Positions 55,366 through 64,000 of a DNA stretch of 64,000 nucleotides are shown in pieces. The stretch comes from Rhizobium sp. Q54 (GTDB lineage: Bacteria > Pseudomonadota > Alphaproteobacteria > UBA828), in the NCBI GenBank assembly GCA_945892755.1, contig CAMDDO010000001.1, positions 1 through 64,000 of the forward strand, in the 5' to 3' direction. The notes under the pieces are model-generated. The model was not told the DNA's origin and ran no database searches. It saw nothing but the letters and a program-made list of their open reading frames with translations. The translations under genes were made by a program, and so were the position numbers. Within the stretch, counting starts at the first letter, position 1; each line of letters opens with the position of its first letter.

Positions 55366-56280
55366 GTGGTAGACGAGACGGCGGCCGGTTCCGACGGCGC
55401 ACGACGTCGGCTTGTTGTCCTCACCGGCATGTCGGGCGCCGGCAAATCGACCTCGCTTCGGGTGCTCGAGGATCTCGGCTACGAGGTTGTCGACAACCTC
55501 CCGGTCACCTTGATCGGCGGCTTGGTACGTGGCGTCGATGGCGAAATCTCGCCGCGGCGCCCGCTCGCGATATGCGTCGATGTGCGCACGCGCGAGTTCG
55601 ATGTCGACCATTTCGAGCGCTATCTCGCGCCGCTGCTCGATCGCGACAGTCTCGATACCACGCTCATTTTCCTCGATTGCGACGATGAGGTCTTACGTCG
55701 GCGCTTCACCGAGACAAGGCGGCGCCACCCGCTGGCCGACGATCGACCGGTCAGCGACGGCATTCGGCTCGAGCGCCAGCGCCTCGCCTGGGTTCGCAAT
55801 CGAGCCGATCTGGTTGCCGACACCTCGGGCTTGGCGCTGCCCGACCTGCGGCGGCTGCTCACCGGGCATTTCGCGATCTCGAGCAAGGCCGGGCTTGGCG
55901 TGCACGTCGTCTCGTTCGGCTATCGCCACGGCCTACCGCCCGAGGCCGACCTCGTGTTCGACGTTCGTTTCCTCGCCAACCCGCACTATGAGCCGAGTCT
56001 GCGCGCCGGAACCGGCCTTGACGCCGAGGTCGCCACGTTCGTCGAGCAGGACTCCGCCTTTGCGCCATTCTTTGCTACGCTGACCGATATGCTGACCTCT
56101 CTGCTCCCTGCCTATGAACGCGAGGGCAAGGCCTATCTGACGATCGCCATCGGTTGCACGGGCGGACGGCACCGGTCGGTCCACGTAGCGAGTCGGCTTG
56201 CCGAGGTGCTGCGCGCCGCCGGTTGGCCGGCTAGTTTGCGGCATCGTGACGTCGAACGCGCGGCGCCGGCTCGCGACTGA
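55366..56280 (+). CDS. rapZ: RNase adapter protein RapZ (YvcJ family)
   Basis: P-loop nucleotide-binding protein that in Enterobacteria binds small RNAs and controls glucosamine-6-phosphate synthase; in alphaproteobacteria it is genetically tied to the PTS. 304 residues from GTG 55366. The P-loop is GMSGAGKSTSLRVLEDLGYEV, followed by DNLPVTLI. The family C-terminus is VAIGCTGGRHRSVHVA-like (IAIGCTGGRHRSV). The start is uncertain because the Shine-Dalgarno is weak; the frame opens at 55309. Confidence 0.93.
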   Translation: MVDETAAGSDGARRRLVVLTGMSGAGKSTSLRVLEDLGYEVVDNLPVTLIGGLVRGVDGEISPRRPLAICVDVRTREFDVDHFERYLAPLLDRDSLDTTLIFLDCDDEVLRRRFTETRRRHPLADDRPVSDGIRLERQRLAWVRNRADLVADTSGLALPDLRRLLTGHFAISSKAGLGVHVVSFGYRHGLPPEADLVFDVRFLANPHYEPSLRAGTGLDAEVATFVEQDSAFAPFFATLTDMLTSLLPAYEREGKAYLTIAIGCTGGRHRSVHVASRLAEVLRAAGWPASLRHRDVERAAPARD

Positions 56281-56320
56281 TGCGCCGGCTGACGCTTTCC
56301 TCCCGCAATCGGGTTTCCAC

Positions 56321-56728
56321 ATGATTGGTCTTGTTCTGGTTACGCATGGCCGCCTGGCCGAAGAATTCATCGCCGCTACCGAGCACGTGGTCGGGCCGCA
56401 GGAGCGCATGCGTGCCGTGTGCATTGGGCCCGACGACGACATGGAGCGTCGCCGCAAGGACATTCTCGAGGCGGTCAGCGCGGTCAATGATGGCGACGGC
56501 GTCATTCTGCTGACCGACATGTTTGGCGGCACGCCGTCCAACCTCGCGATCTCGGTGATGGATCGTGCCAAGGTCGAAGTCATCGCCGGCATGAACTTGC
56601 CGATGCTGATCAAGCTCGCCTCGGTGCGGAAGGAAGAGAGCCTCGAGCGGGCCGTTCTCAGCGCCCAGGAATCGGGACGCAAATACATCAACGTGGCAAG
56701 CAGCCTCTTGAACGGAGACGCGGTGTGA
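56321..56728 (+). CDS. PTS EIIA-Man-type phosphocarrier
   Basis: 135-residue EIIA of the mannose/sorbose family. The phosphorylated His is His9 in LVLVTHGRLAEEF, and the ILLTDMFGGTPSNLAI segment completes the fold. No membrane EIIC/EIID is encoded nearby, so it likely works in regulation rather than sugar uptake, as in other alphaproteobacteria. Its stop overlaps the HPr start (GTGA). Confidence 0.94.
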   Translation: MIGLVLVTHGRLAEEFIAATEHVVGPQERMRAVCIGPDDDMERRRKDILEAVSAVNDGDGVILLTDMFGGTPSNLAISVMDRAKVEVIAGMNLPMLIKLASVRKEESLERAVLSAQESGRKYINVASSLLNGDAV

Positions 56729-57033
56729 ACGCGCCGGCCGACCAAAGCGTCAACGACGCGCCCGCGGGACGGCGCCGAACCGTGATGATTTCGAACCGGC
56801 TCGGCCTGCACGCGCGCGCCGCCGCCCGCTTCGTTCAGGCGGCGGCTGATTTCGAGGCTGAAATCTTGGTGTCGCGCAACGACACATCGGTTTCGGGATC
56901 GTCGATCCTGGGCCTGATGATGCTGGCGGCGGGGCCGGGACAGGAGATCGTGATCGAGGCCCGTGGCCGCGACGCCGATGCCGCCCTGCTGGCGCTCATC
57001 GCGCTGGTCGAGCGCCGCTTTGACGAAGACTAG
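56725..57033 (+). CDS. ptsH: Phosphocarrier protein HPr
   Basis: Takes phosphate from enzyme I and passes it to EIIA proteins. 102 residues with an N-terminal extension of about 14 residues relative to E. coli HPr. The active His is His29 in NRLGLHARAAARF. The regulatory Ser is Ser60 in SGSSILGLMML, exactly 31 residues later as in classical HPr, and suits HprK control. It starts with GTG overlapping the EIIA stop and is followed eight bases later by enzyme I. Confidence 0.94.
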   Translation: MNAPADQSVNDAPAGRRRTVMISNRLGLHARAAARFVQAAADFEAEILVSRNDTSVSGSSILGLMMLAAGPGQEIVIEARGRDADAALLALIALVERRFDED

Positions 57034-57040
57034 GCAAACG

Positions 57041-58828
57041 ATGGTCGAGCTGCGCGAGGAAGAGACGGAAGCAGGCGAGGCGTTCGAGCACCGCTTCGAG
57101 GGGCTTGGCGTTTCGTCGGGCATCGCGATCGGACCGGCCCATGTCATCGAGCGCGGTTTGATCGACCTGCCCGAATATGGCCTTGCCGAGCACGAAGTGG
57201 CGGGGGAGGTCGAGCGCTTCGAAGAGGCGGTCGCGGTTTCGACCAAGCAGCTTCGCAAGCTGCGCAGCAAGGCCAGCGACCTGCCCGGCGCCGCCGCCGA
57301 GGAACTCAGCTATTTGCTCGACGCGCACCTCCAGATGCTCAAGGGTTCGCGCCTGGTGCGTGGCGTGGCCGAGCGTATCCGGCGCCAACACATCAATGCC
57401 GAAGCGGCCGTGCAGGGCGCGCTGGTCGAGATCGGGCAGGCCTTCGCCGAGGTCAGCGATCGCTATCTGGCGAGCCGGATCGACGACGTGCGGGAAGTCG
57501 GTACGCGCATCGTGCGCAATCTCTCGAAAGTGCCCTATCAGGCGTTCTCCTCCTTGCCGCAAGGCGCGATCATCATCGCCGAGGAGATCACGCCGGCCGA
57601 CACCGCCTTGATGGACCCAACCAAGGTCGGCGGCTTCGCCTCGGCGCTCGGCGGCGCGGAGGGCCACACGGCGATCATGGCACGATCGCTTGGCCTGCCC
57701 GCCGTGCTGGGCGTCCCCAGCCTGGTCACCACGGCGAAGCCAGGCGATCTGATCATCGTCGACGGAACGCGCGGCCACGTCGTGGTCCATCCCTCGCGCG
57801 AAACCGTTGGGCGCTATCAGCGGCGGCGCGAGGCGCTGTTGCGCCGGCAGCGCCAGCTCGATCGGCTGCGTGGAATCGCGGCGATCACGCGCGATGGCGA
57901 GCGGATCGGGCTCCAGTGCAACCTCGAATTGCCGTCCGAACTGGTGCTTGCCCATGCCGCCGGCGCCGAAGGCATTGGCCTCCTGCGCAGCGAGTTCATG
58001 TACATGAACCGCGACCAGCCGCCGGGTGAAGAAGAACAATATCGTGTCTTGCGCACGATCGTGGAAGGCATGGGCGGACACCCGGTCACGGTCCGCACGC
58101 TCGACGTCGGCTCCGACAAGCTCGCCTATTCGCTGGGCGAACATTTGAGCCCGAGCGTGAACCCGGCGCTTGGGCTGCGCGCGATCAGGCTTTCGCTCAA
58201 GGTACGGCCGCTGCTCGAAGCGCAGATCGGCGCCATGTTGCGCGCCAGCGCGCATGGTCCGGTGCGCATCCTGCTGCCGATGATCACGACCGTCGGCGAG
58301 GTCAAGGCGGTGCGCGAGCTGATCCTGCGCGTGGCGCGGCGGCTTTCGCGCAGCCGTGTGGCGATCAGCGATCCGCTGCCACCGGTCGGGGTGATGATCG
58401 AGACGCCGGGCGCCGCGCTGGCGGCCGATGCGCTTGCTCAAACCGCCGACTTCTTCTCGCTCGGCACCAACGACCTGACCATGTATACGCTCGCGATTGA
58501 CCGCGGCGACGAGCAAGTCGCGCATCTATACGACCCGTTACATCCTGCCGTTCTGAGGCTTGTCCAATTTGCAATCGCGGCGGCGCGGCGCGCTCACATT
58601 CCGGTCAATTTGTGCGGCGAAATGGCCGGTAATCCGCGCTTTACCGCCCTCCTCCTCGGGCTTGGCCTGCGCGACCTCTCGATGGCCTCGCCCAGCCTGC
58701 CCAGAGTCAAACAGCGGATTCTCGATCTCGACCTCGGCGAGGCAAGCAGGCGCGCCGAACAGATCATGCTGCAATCGGATTCAGGGGTGATCGCGGCGCT
58801 GATCGATGATTTCAACGCGCTCGACTGA
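57041..58828 (+). CDS. ptsI: PTS enzyme I without GAF domain
   Basis: Uses phosphoenolpyruvate to phosphorylate HPr. 595 residues, with no N-terminal GAF domain, so it is the classical EI layout rather than the longer EI-Ntr (PtsP). The phosphorylated His is His209 in [22 protein letters not shown]-like sequence. PEP-site signatures are [29 protein letters not shown] and the Cys of [11 protein letters not shown] 57041 is chosen because MVELREEE starts the protein; upstream codons overlap HPr. Confidence 0.93.
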   Translation: MVELREEETEAGEAFEHRFEGLGVSSGIAIGPAHVIERGLIDLPEYGLAEHEVAGEVERFEEAVAVSTKQLRKLRSKASDLPGAAAEELSYLLDAHLQMLKGSRLVRGVAERIRRQHINAEAAVQGALVEIGQAFAEVSDRYLASRIDDVREVGTRIVRNLSKVPYQAFSSLPQGAIIIAEEITPADTALMDPTKVGGFASALGGAEGHTAIMARSLGLPAVLGVPSLVTTAKPGDLIIVDGTRGHVVVHPSRETVGRYQRRREALLRRQRQLDRLRGIAAITRDGERIGLQCNLELPSELVLAHAAGAEGIGLLRSEFMYMNRDQPPGEEEQYRVLRTIVEGMGGHPVTVRTLDVGSDKLAYSLGEHLSPSVNPALGLRAIRLSLKVRPLLEAQIGAMLRASAHGPVRILLPMITTVGEVKAVRELILRVARRLSRSRVAISDPLPPVGVMIETPGAALAADALAQTADFFSLGTNDLTMYTLAIDRGDEQVAHLYDPLHPAVLRLVQFAIAAARRAHIPVNLCGEMAGNPRFTALLLGLGLRDLSMASPSLPRVKQRILDLDLGEASRRAEQIMLQSDSGVIAALIDDFNALD

Positions 58829-58832
58829 GCGT

Positions 58833-58879
58833 GCCGCCTGCAGTTGTAACCATGCGAGGCGGCTGATAAAACGGCCGCC
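58833..58879 (+). promoter_or_regulatory. Leader upstream of ahcY with two mutually exclusive hairpins
   Basis: Hairpin 1 pairs GCCGCCTGCA (58833-58842) with TGC and AGGCGGC (58853-58863), a 10-bp stem with one bulged G. Hairpin 2 pairs GGCGGC (58858-58863) with GCCGCC (58874-58879). Both use 58858-58863, so only one can form. The Shine-Dalgarno GGAGG of ahcY follows at 58894. No known riboswitch consensus is recognised. Confidence 0.45.
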
Positions 58880-58904
58880 CTGCCCAAGAACTCGGAGGCT
58901 CTCA

Positions 58905-60308
58905 ATGGCCGATGCTACCGACTACAAGGTCGCCGATATTGCCTTGGCCAAATGGGGCCGCAGCGAAATCGACATGGCCGAGACCGAGATGCCGGGCCTG
59001 ATGGCGCTGCGCGACGAATTCAAGGGCAAGGCACCGCTCAAGGGCGCGCGCGTCGCCGGCTCCTTGCACATGACCATCCAGACCGCCGTGCTGATCGAGA
59101 CCCTGCAGGCGCTCGGCGCCGACATTCGCTGGGCCTCGTGCAACATCTATTCGACACAAGACCACGCCGCGGCGGCGATCGCCGCGGTCGGCACGCCGGT
59201 CTTCGCCTATAAGGGCGAAACGCTGACCGAGTATTGGGACTATATCCACCGGATCTTCGAGTGGGCCGACGGCGGCACGCCGAATATGATTCTCGACGAT
59301 GGCGGCGATGCGACCTTGTTGGTCCATCTTGGCTCCGAGGCCGAAAAGAATCCGTCCGTTCTGCCAAAGCCGCAAAATGAAGAAGAAGAGGCGCTCTTCG
59401 CCGCGATCAAGGCGCGGCTCAAAGCGAAACCCGGCTGGTACACCGCGCTTGCCAAGGCCATACGCGGCGTGAGCGAAGAAACGACGACCGGCGTGCACCG
59501 GCTCTACCAAATGCAGAAGGAAGGCCGGCTGCTGTTCCCCGCGATCAACGTCAACGATTCAGTGACCAAGTCGAAGTTCGACAACATCTATGGCTGCCGC
59601 GAAAGCTTGGTCGATGGCATCAAGCGCGGCACCGACGTGATGATGTCTGGCAAGGTCGCGGTGGTGTGCGGCTTCGGCGATGTCGGCAAGGGCTCGGCCG
59701 CCTCGCTCCGCAATGCCGGCTGCCGCGTCGTGGTGACAGAGATCGATCCGATTTGCGCGCTTCAGGCCGCGATGGAGGGTTATCAGGTCGCCGCGATCGA
59801 AGACGCCCTATCGTTCGGCGATATTTTCGTCACCGCGACCGGCAATGTCGACGTCATCACGCTAGAGCATATGCGCCAGATGAAGCACCGCGCCATTGTG
59901 TGCAACATCGGCCATTTCGATTCCGAGATCCAGGTCGCCGCGCTCAAGAACTACAAATGGCACAATGTGAAGCCACAGGTCGACGAGATCGAATTTCCTG
60001 ACGGCAAGAAACTGATCCTCTTGTCGGAGGGGCGGCTGGTCAATCTCGGTAACGCGACCGGCCATCCGAGCTTCGTCATGAGCGCCTCGTTCAGCAACCA
60101 GACGCTGGCGCAGATCGAACTCTGGGCCAACGCGTCCAAATATGAGAAGGGCAAGGTCTACATCCTGCCGAAGCATCTGGATGAGAAGGTCGCGGCTCTG
60201 CACCTGGCCAAGCTCGGGGTCAGGCTGACCAAACTGACCGACGCCCAGGCCAAGTATATCGGCGTCAAGCAGACCGGCCCCTACAAGCCGGACCACTACC
60301 GTTATTGA
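58905..60308 (+). CDS. ahcY: Adenosylhomocysteinase (SAH hydrolase)
   Basis: Splits S-adenosylhomocysteine into adenosine and homocysteine, removing the inhibitory product of methylation. 467 residues with the insertion typical of proteobacterial enzymes. The NAD-binding signature is [13 protein letters not shown]. Substrate-site segments include [13 protein letters not shown] and [13 protein letters not shown], and the C-terminal tail ends [10 protein letters not shown], as in the family. The ATG at 58905 has GGAGG upstream. It precedes divL by 84 bp. Confidence 0.97.
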   Translation: MADATDYKVADIALAKWGRSEIDMAETEMPGLMALRDEFKGKAPLKGARVAGSLHMTIQTAVLIETLQALGADIRWASCNIYSTQDHAAAAIAAVGTPVFAYKGETLTEYWDYIHRIFEWADGGTPNMILDDGGDATLLVHLGSEAEKNPSVLPKPQNEEEEALFAAIKARLKAKPGWYTALAKAIRGVSEETTTGVHRLYQMQKEGRLLFPAINVNDSVTKSKFDNIYGCRESLVDGIKRGTDVMMSGKVAVVCGFGDVGKGSAASLRNAGCRVVVTEIDPICALQAAMEGYQVAAIEDALSFGDIFVTATGNVDVITLEHMRQMKHRAIVCNIGHFDSEIQVAALKNYKWHNVKPQVDEIEFPDGKKLILLSEGRLVNLGNATGHPSFVMSASFSNQTLAQIELWANASKYEKGKVYILPKHLDEKVAALHLAKLGVRLTKLTDAQAKYIGVKQTGPYKPDHYRY

Positions 60309-60391
60309 AGGGACGTGCCTCTATAGCCGGCGCTTGCCGGAATCGGTTGTGGTGTTACCATCGCGCGCGCTCCAACCGAGTCCCCACCCGG

Positions 60392-62857
60392 ATGACGAGA
60401 CTAGGCAAGGCGGCAGTAGCAGCGTTTGCGGTGTGTCTGGTTTTCGGCCAACGCAGCGCCGAGGCGGCCTGGCAGACTGAACAGTGGCTCACCGCCGGAT
60501 TCGGCGCGGCTGCTTTGGTTGGCGCCGGCGCGATCGTTTTGCTGCTTCTGGTCCTTGCGCGGGCTTCACGAGAGCGCGCGACAAATCGTGCTGAGATCGA
60601 CCGGCTTGACCTCGAAACCGCCGCCGTGCGCGAAGCGCTGGCCCGTGCGCCTTCGCTTCTTCTGTTTTGGCGCCGTGGCCAGCCGGAAGTTCGGCTGGTC
60701 AACAACCCGACGAACCCGTTCGCGCCCTTCAGCGGCACCACCGTGCGCCGCCTCGACGATATCGCCAGCCGTTTGAATAGCTCGGATTTCGACGCGTTGC
60801 GCAATGATCTCGCGCGCCTTGAGCCGGGCGAACAAATGCGCCGGATGTGCCGCGGCGCGAGCGACAACAAAACTTTCGAGGCGGCGGCGGTGGCGGATGA
60901 GGAAAGTATTTTCCTGAGTTTCAGAGACGCCACCGCGCAGGCCGAGACGTTTTCGCGGCTCGAGACAGAAGTGGCTGCGCGGCGCGATGAGGCCGCCGGG
61001 CTGAGAGCCGTGGCTGACGCGATGTCCTTGCCAATGTGGCGGCGTGACGCGACTCTGGCGCTGGTGTGGTGCAATCCCGCCTACGCGGCGGCGGTCGAAG
61101 CCACGCCGGCCGACATCACAAAGCCGCCCGGCATCGAATTGGCACCCGTTCCGCCGGGCGGCGATACGCAGGCTTTGGCCCGCCGCGCGATCACCGAGGG
61201 GAGCGCCGCGACCGGTCTCACCCACGCCGTGCTTCACGGCGAACGCCGCCTGCTCGAGATCAACGAGGCGCCCGCGGCAGGCGGCGGCACGGTTGGTTGG
61301 GCACGCGACGTGACTGACCTCGAGGTCGCGCGAACCACCGTCAAACAGCACATTTCGGCTCATGCCGAGGTGCTCGAATCACTTTCGACGGCGATCGCCA
61401 TTTACAACGCGAGCCAGAACCTCACCTTTTTCAATTCGGAGTTCACCAAGCTGTTTCAGCTCGACGAGCTGTTCTTGCGCACCGAGCCGTCGCTCAGCGA
61501 GGTGATCGATGCCATGCGCGAGACGCGCCGAATCCCCGAGCAAGCCGATTGGCGCGCCTATAAGACGCGCGTGCAGCGATTGTTCACGACCGTCACCGAA
61601 CCGATGGAAGAGCTTCTGCACCTGCCCGACGGCGCGGTGCTGCGCCAGATCGCGACGCCGCACCCCTTTGGCGGCTTGATGTTCATCACCCTGGATGTCA
61701 CCGACCGCTACGCACTCGAGCGCTCGCACTCGACGCTGGCGGCCGTGCAGCGGGCGACGCTCGACAATCTCTATGAAGCCGTCGCTGTGTTCGGCGCGGA
61801 CGGCCGGCTCAAGCTGTCGAACCCGGGCTATGCCGCGATCTGGGGCCTCGATTCGGCGCACCTTCTGAGCGAGCCGCATGTCAACGACCTGCTTGATCTC
61901 GTCCAGGGTCACTTCGAGGCAGCCGAGTTCGAGCAGCACAAGCGCGAGTTCGTTGCCCGCCTCTCGGAGCGCGCGCGGTCGAATCAGCGCCTATTCCGGC
62001 GCGACGGCAAGGTGCTCGATTGCGCTTTCGTGCCTCTGCCTGACGGCGCCACGCTGCTCACCTATCTCGACATCAGTGACCGTTTCCAGGTCGAACGCGC
62101 GTTGCGCGATCGAACCGAGGCGCTTGAGACCGCCGATCGACTCAAATCGGAATTCGTCGCCAACGTGTCCTACGAGCTGCGCACACCGCTCAACACGGTG
62201 ATCGGTTTCACCGAAATCCTGGTCAACCAGTATTTCGGGCCTCTCAACGAGCGCCAGCTGGAATATGCCCGAGGCGTGCTCGAATCGTCGCAGCAGCTTC
62301 TCTCGTTGATCAACGACATTCTCGATCTCGCCACCATCGAAGCCGGCTTGATTCAGCTCGAAATCGAATCGGTCGACGCGCACAGCGTCCTAGTCAGCAT
62401 GCTCAATCTGGTGCAGGAGAGAGCGCGCAAGCAGCAGCTCGAGCTCACGCTCGATTGCTCACGCTCGATCGGCAGACTCGACGCCGACGAACGCCGGCTC
62501 AAGCAGGTGCTCTTCAACCTGTTGAGCAACGCGCTGAAGTTCACGCCGGCCGGCGGCCAAGTCACATTGGGCGCGCGGCGTGACGAGCAGTCGATGATGT
62601 TCTGGGTCTCCGATACCGGCATCGGTATCGAGCGCGACCAGCAGAAGAACGTGTTCGACAATTTTCATCGCGGCACGTCGCCGGTCGCGCGCCAATCGGG
62701 CGCCGGCCTTGGCCTCTCGCTCGTGCGCTACTTCGTGGAGTTGCATGGCGGCGAACTCAGCCTCGATTCGCAGCCCGACGTCGGCACGACGGTGGCTTGC
62801 ACGTTTCCGCTCGAGCCGCCGGCCGATGTCAAAGCGATGTCGCCGCTCAGCCAATGA
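60392..62857 (+). CDS. divL: DivL-type sensor kinase-like protein with Tyr at the H-box position
   Basis: Probable homologue of Caulobacter DivL, a cell-cycle regulator that controls CckA-CtrA signalling. 821 residues from ATG 60392: a hydrophobic N-terminus with one or two membrane segments (to about residue 57), PAS-like regions near 206, 327 and 457, a HisKA-like helix, and a HATPase domain (LKQVLFNLLSNALKF near 702, DTGIGI near 740, GAGLGLSL near 770). The expected phospho-His is replaced by Tyr594 in VSYELRTPLN, the DivL hallmark. The order ahcY-divL-tsaE-amgK supports the identification. The frame opens at a TTG at 60305, but ATG 60392 gives a normal membrane N-terminus. Confidence 0.88.
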   Translation: MTRLGKAAVAAFAVCLVFGQRSAEAAWQTEQWLTAGFGAAALVGAGAIVLLLLVLARASRERATNRAEIDRLDLETAAVREALARAPSLLLFWRRGQPEVRLVNNPTNPFAPFSGTTVRRLDDIASRLNSSDFDALRNDLARLEPGEQMRRMCRGASDNKTFEAAAVADEESIFLSFRDATAQAETFSRLETEVAARRDEAAGLRAVADAMSLPMWRRDATLALVWCNPAYAAAVEATPADITKPPGIELAPVPPGGDTQALARRAITEGSAATGLTHAVLHGERRLLEINEAPAAGGGTVGWARDVTDLEVARTTVKQHISAHAEVLESLSTAIAIYNASQNLTFFNSEFTKLFQLDELFLRTEPSLSEVIDAMRETRRIPEQADWRAYKTRVQRLFTTVTEPMEELLHLPDGAVLRQIATPHPFGGLMFITLDVTDRYALERSHSTLAAVQRATLDNLYEAVAVFGADGRLKLSNPGYAAIWGLDSAHLLSEPHVNDLLDLVQGHFEAAEFEQHKREFVARLSERARSNQRLFRRDGKVLDCAFVPLPDGATLLTYLDISDRFQVERALRDRTEALETADRLKSEFVANVSYELRTPLNTVIGFTEILVNQYFGPLNERQLEYARGVLESSQQLLSLINDILDLATIEAGLIQLEIESVDAHSVLVSMLNLVQERARKQQLELTLDCSRSIGRLDADERRLKQVLFNLLSNALKFTPAGGQVTLGARRDEQSMMFWVSDTGIGIERDQQKNVFDNFHRGTSPVARQSGAGLGLSLVRYFVELHGGELSLDSQPDVGTTVACTFPLEPPADVKAMSPLSQ

Positions 62858-63363
62858 CACCGCTCTCATCCGTTGTGCCATCGGGACCAAGCTCGACTTT
62901 CGAAGTCGAGCTCGCCGACCTTGCCGACACCGAACGGTTCGCGGCCCACCTCGCGCGTCAGACGCGGTCAGGCGACGTCATCGGTCTCGAAGGGCCGCTT
63001 GGCGCCGGCAAGACGACGTTCGCGCGCGGCTTTATCGTGGCGCTCTTGGGCCCCGTTGAAGTGCCAAGCCCGACCTTCACGTTGTTGCAGACCTACGAGC
63101 GGAACGACCTTTCGCTCTGGCATTTCGATCTCTATCGCCTCTCGAAACCCGAGGACGTTGTGGAACTCGGCCTCGAGGAAGCGCTCGGCCGCGCCATTGT
63201 CCTGATCGAGTGGCCCGAGCGACTTGGCGCCTTTGCGCCGGTCGATCGGTTGGTGATCCGCTTCGAGCCCGGTCCGGCGCACAATTTCCGGCATGCGCGG
63301 TTGACGGCCCATGGGCCGCGCGGTCATGCGCTGCTTGCCGCGCTGAGGGCGAAGACACCATGA
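62854..63363 (+). CDS. tsaE: tRNA threonylcarbamoyladenosine biosynthesis ATPase TsaE
   Basis: ATPase that supports the TsaBD complex in making t6A37 on ANN-decoding tRNAs. 169 residues. The P-loop is LEGPLGAGKTTFARGF, followed by VPSPTFTLLQTYE and the WHFDLYRL Walker-B-like segment, then IVLIEWPERLG. The start overlaps the divL stop by ATGA, and the stop overlaps the next gene by ATGA. Confidence 0.95.
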   Translation: MTPLSSVVPSGPSSTFEVELADLADTERFAAHLARQTRSGDVIGLEGPLGAGKTTFARGFIVALLGPVEVPSPTFTLLQTYERNDLSLWHFDLYRLSKPEDVVELGLEEALGRAIVLIEWPERLGAFAPVDRLVIRFEPGPAHNFRHARLTAHGPRGHALLAALRAKTP

Positions 63364-64000
63364 GCGAGCGCGACGACCAGATCGTGCGTTTCCTTGCCTC
63401 GGCCGGATGGGCTGGCGCCGTGCGTCGGCCGCTGGCTGGCGACGCCTCCTTCCGGCACTATGAGCGCTTGAGCCGAAGCGGCGGCAGCGCCGTCCTGATG
63501 GACGCCCCGCCGCCCAAAGAAGACGTGCGCCCGTTCCTCGCCATCGCGCGCCATCTGAGCCGTCTTGGCTACAGCGCGCCCGTGATCAAGGCCGCCGACG
63601 AGGTGGCCGGATTCGTGCTGCTCGAAGATCTAGGTGACGATCTCTATACGCGTGTGCTGGCTGGCCCGGACGGCGCCCGGCTTGAGCCCGAGCTCTACGC
63701 CGCGGCGATCGATTTGCTGGCCGATCTTCACACGCGCCAGGCGCCGGAGGGGCTCGCGCGCTATGACGAGCCGCGCCTGCTGACCGAGACGGAATTGTTT
63801 CTCGACTGGTACGTGCCACGCCGCTTCGGCCGCATGGTCGAGCCGGCCGAACGCGAAGCCTATCGCGCGGCCTGGCGCGAGGTGCTGCCGTTTGCCTGGC
63901 GGGCACCCGCCGCGCTCGCCTTGCGTGACTACCACGCCGATAATCTGATTTGGTTGCCGACGCGCGGCGGAACAACACCCGACCCGCAAGGCATTTGCCG
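63360..64000 (+). CDS. amgK: AmgK-type aminosugar/cell-wall sugar kinase (partial, runs off window)
   Basis: Aminoglycoside-phosphotransferase-fold kinase. In other proteobacteria the gene after tsaE encodes AmgK, which phosphorylates N-acetylmuramic acid and N-acetylglucosamine at the anomeric position in cell-wall recycling. About 213 residues are visible. The start MSERDDQIVRFLASAGW and the segment LAGDASFRHYERL match the family. The catalytic Brenner motif is LRDYHADNLIWL, with an Asp and Asn in the expected places. The C-terminus is beyond position 64000. It overlaps tsaE by ATGA. Confidence 0.85.
   Translation, partial: MSERDDQIVRFLASAGWAGAVRRPLAGDASFRHYERLSRSGGSAVLMDAPPPKEDVRPFLAIARHLSRLGYSAPVIKAADEVAGFVLLEDLGDDLYTRVLAGPDGARLEPELYAAAIDLLADLHTRQAPEGLARYDEPRLLTETELFLDWYVPRRFGRMVEPAEREAYRAAWREVLPFAWRAPAALALRDYHADNLIWLPTRGGTTPDPQGIC

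Noticed and set aside
58829-58904. Known SAH riboswitch upstream of ahcY
   Set aside because: The conserved core of the known SAH riboswitch is not visible; only the alternative hairpins are reported.

Overview
The window is a 64 kb piece of a GC-rich alphaproteobacterial chromosome. The assignment rests on gene content and order: trpS-murJ-glnD; a System I cytochrome c maturation (ccm) cluster; an invasion-associated locus B (IalB) protein; a complex-I NDUFA9-like protein; rnd-kdsD-lptCAB-rpoN; the compact hprK-rapZ-EIIA-HPr-EI phosphotransferase block; and ahcY followed by a DivL-type sensor (tyrosine in place of the H-box histidine), tsaE and amgK. DivL implies a CtrA-type cell-cycle network. 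I cannot place the organism below class with confidence; a Rhodospirillales-like or Rhizobiales-like lineage would fit.

Layout. 1-1670: an IS1380-family insertion sequence ending at the trpS stop codon. 1672-7169: trpS, murJ and glnD on the minus strand. 7193-12818: small housekeeping genes (DinB-fold protein, methyltransferase plus asparaginase, SPOUT methyltransferase, IalB, rlmN, two tiny paralogous membrane proteins). 12890-14092: argG. 14096-14849: an accessory cassette in which a GIY-YIG-domain gene with its own strong promoter sits between two inverted copies of a palindromic repeat. 14854-18646: an orphan N,N-dimethylformamidase-type large subunit divergent from a Rieske oxygenase. 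18656-20816: yggT-yggU-folD-nnrU-like. 21063-21138: tRNA-Ala(CGC). 21181-30072: ccmABC and ccmDEFGHI, separated by a cytochrome b561-like gene and a small hypothetical gene. 30142-35239: alpha/beta hydrolase, aconitase, FAD monooxygenase. 35555-37566: EF-hand protein, ECF sigma factor, probable anti-sigma factor and CnrX/ZraP-like periplasmic protein. 37580-40403: three metabolic singletons. 40464-46467: gltB-gltD. 46794-48598: uppP convergent with the NDUFA9-like gene. 48770-54090: rnd-kdsD-lptC-lptA-lptB-rpoN. 54368-58828: ptsN, hprK, rapZ, EIIA-Man type, HPr and EI. 58905-64000: ahcY, divL, tsaE and a truncated amgK.

How the genes fit together. GlnD, GltBD, RpoN, PtsN and the HPr/EI/HprK/RapZ block form a dense nitrogen and carbon signalling and assimilation set. 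KdsD, LptCAB, UppP, MurJ and AmgK serve the cell envelope. The ccm block builds c-type cytochromes. Many neighbours overlap by ATGA or GTGA, which indicates translationally coupled operons.

The best candidates for something undescribed are the GIY-YIG cassette with its inverted repeats, the EF-hand/ECF/CnrX-like module, the pair of small ARWPK membrane proteins, and a leader with mutually exclusive hairpins before ahcY. All functional statements come from reading translated sequence by eye; no database search was run.
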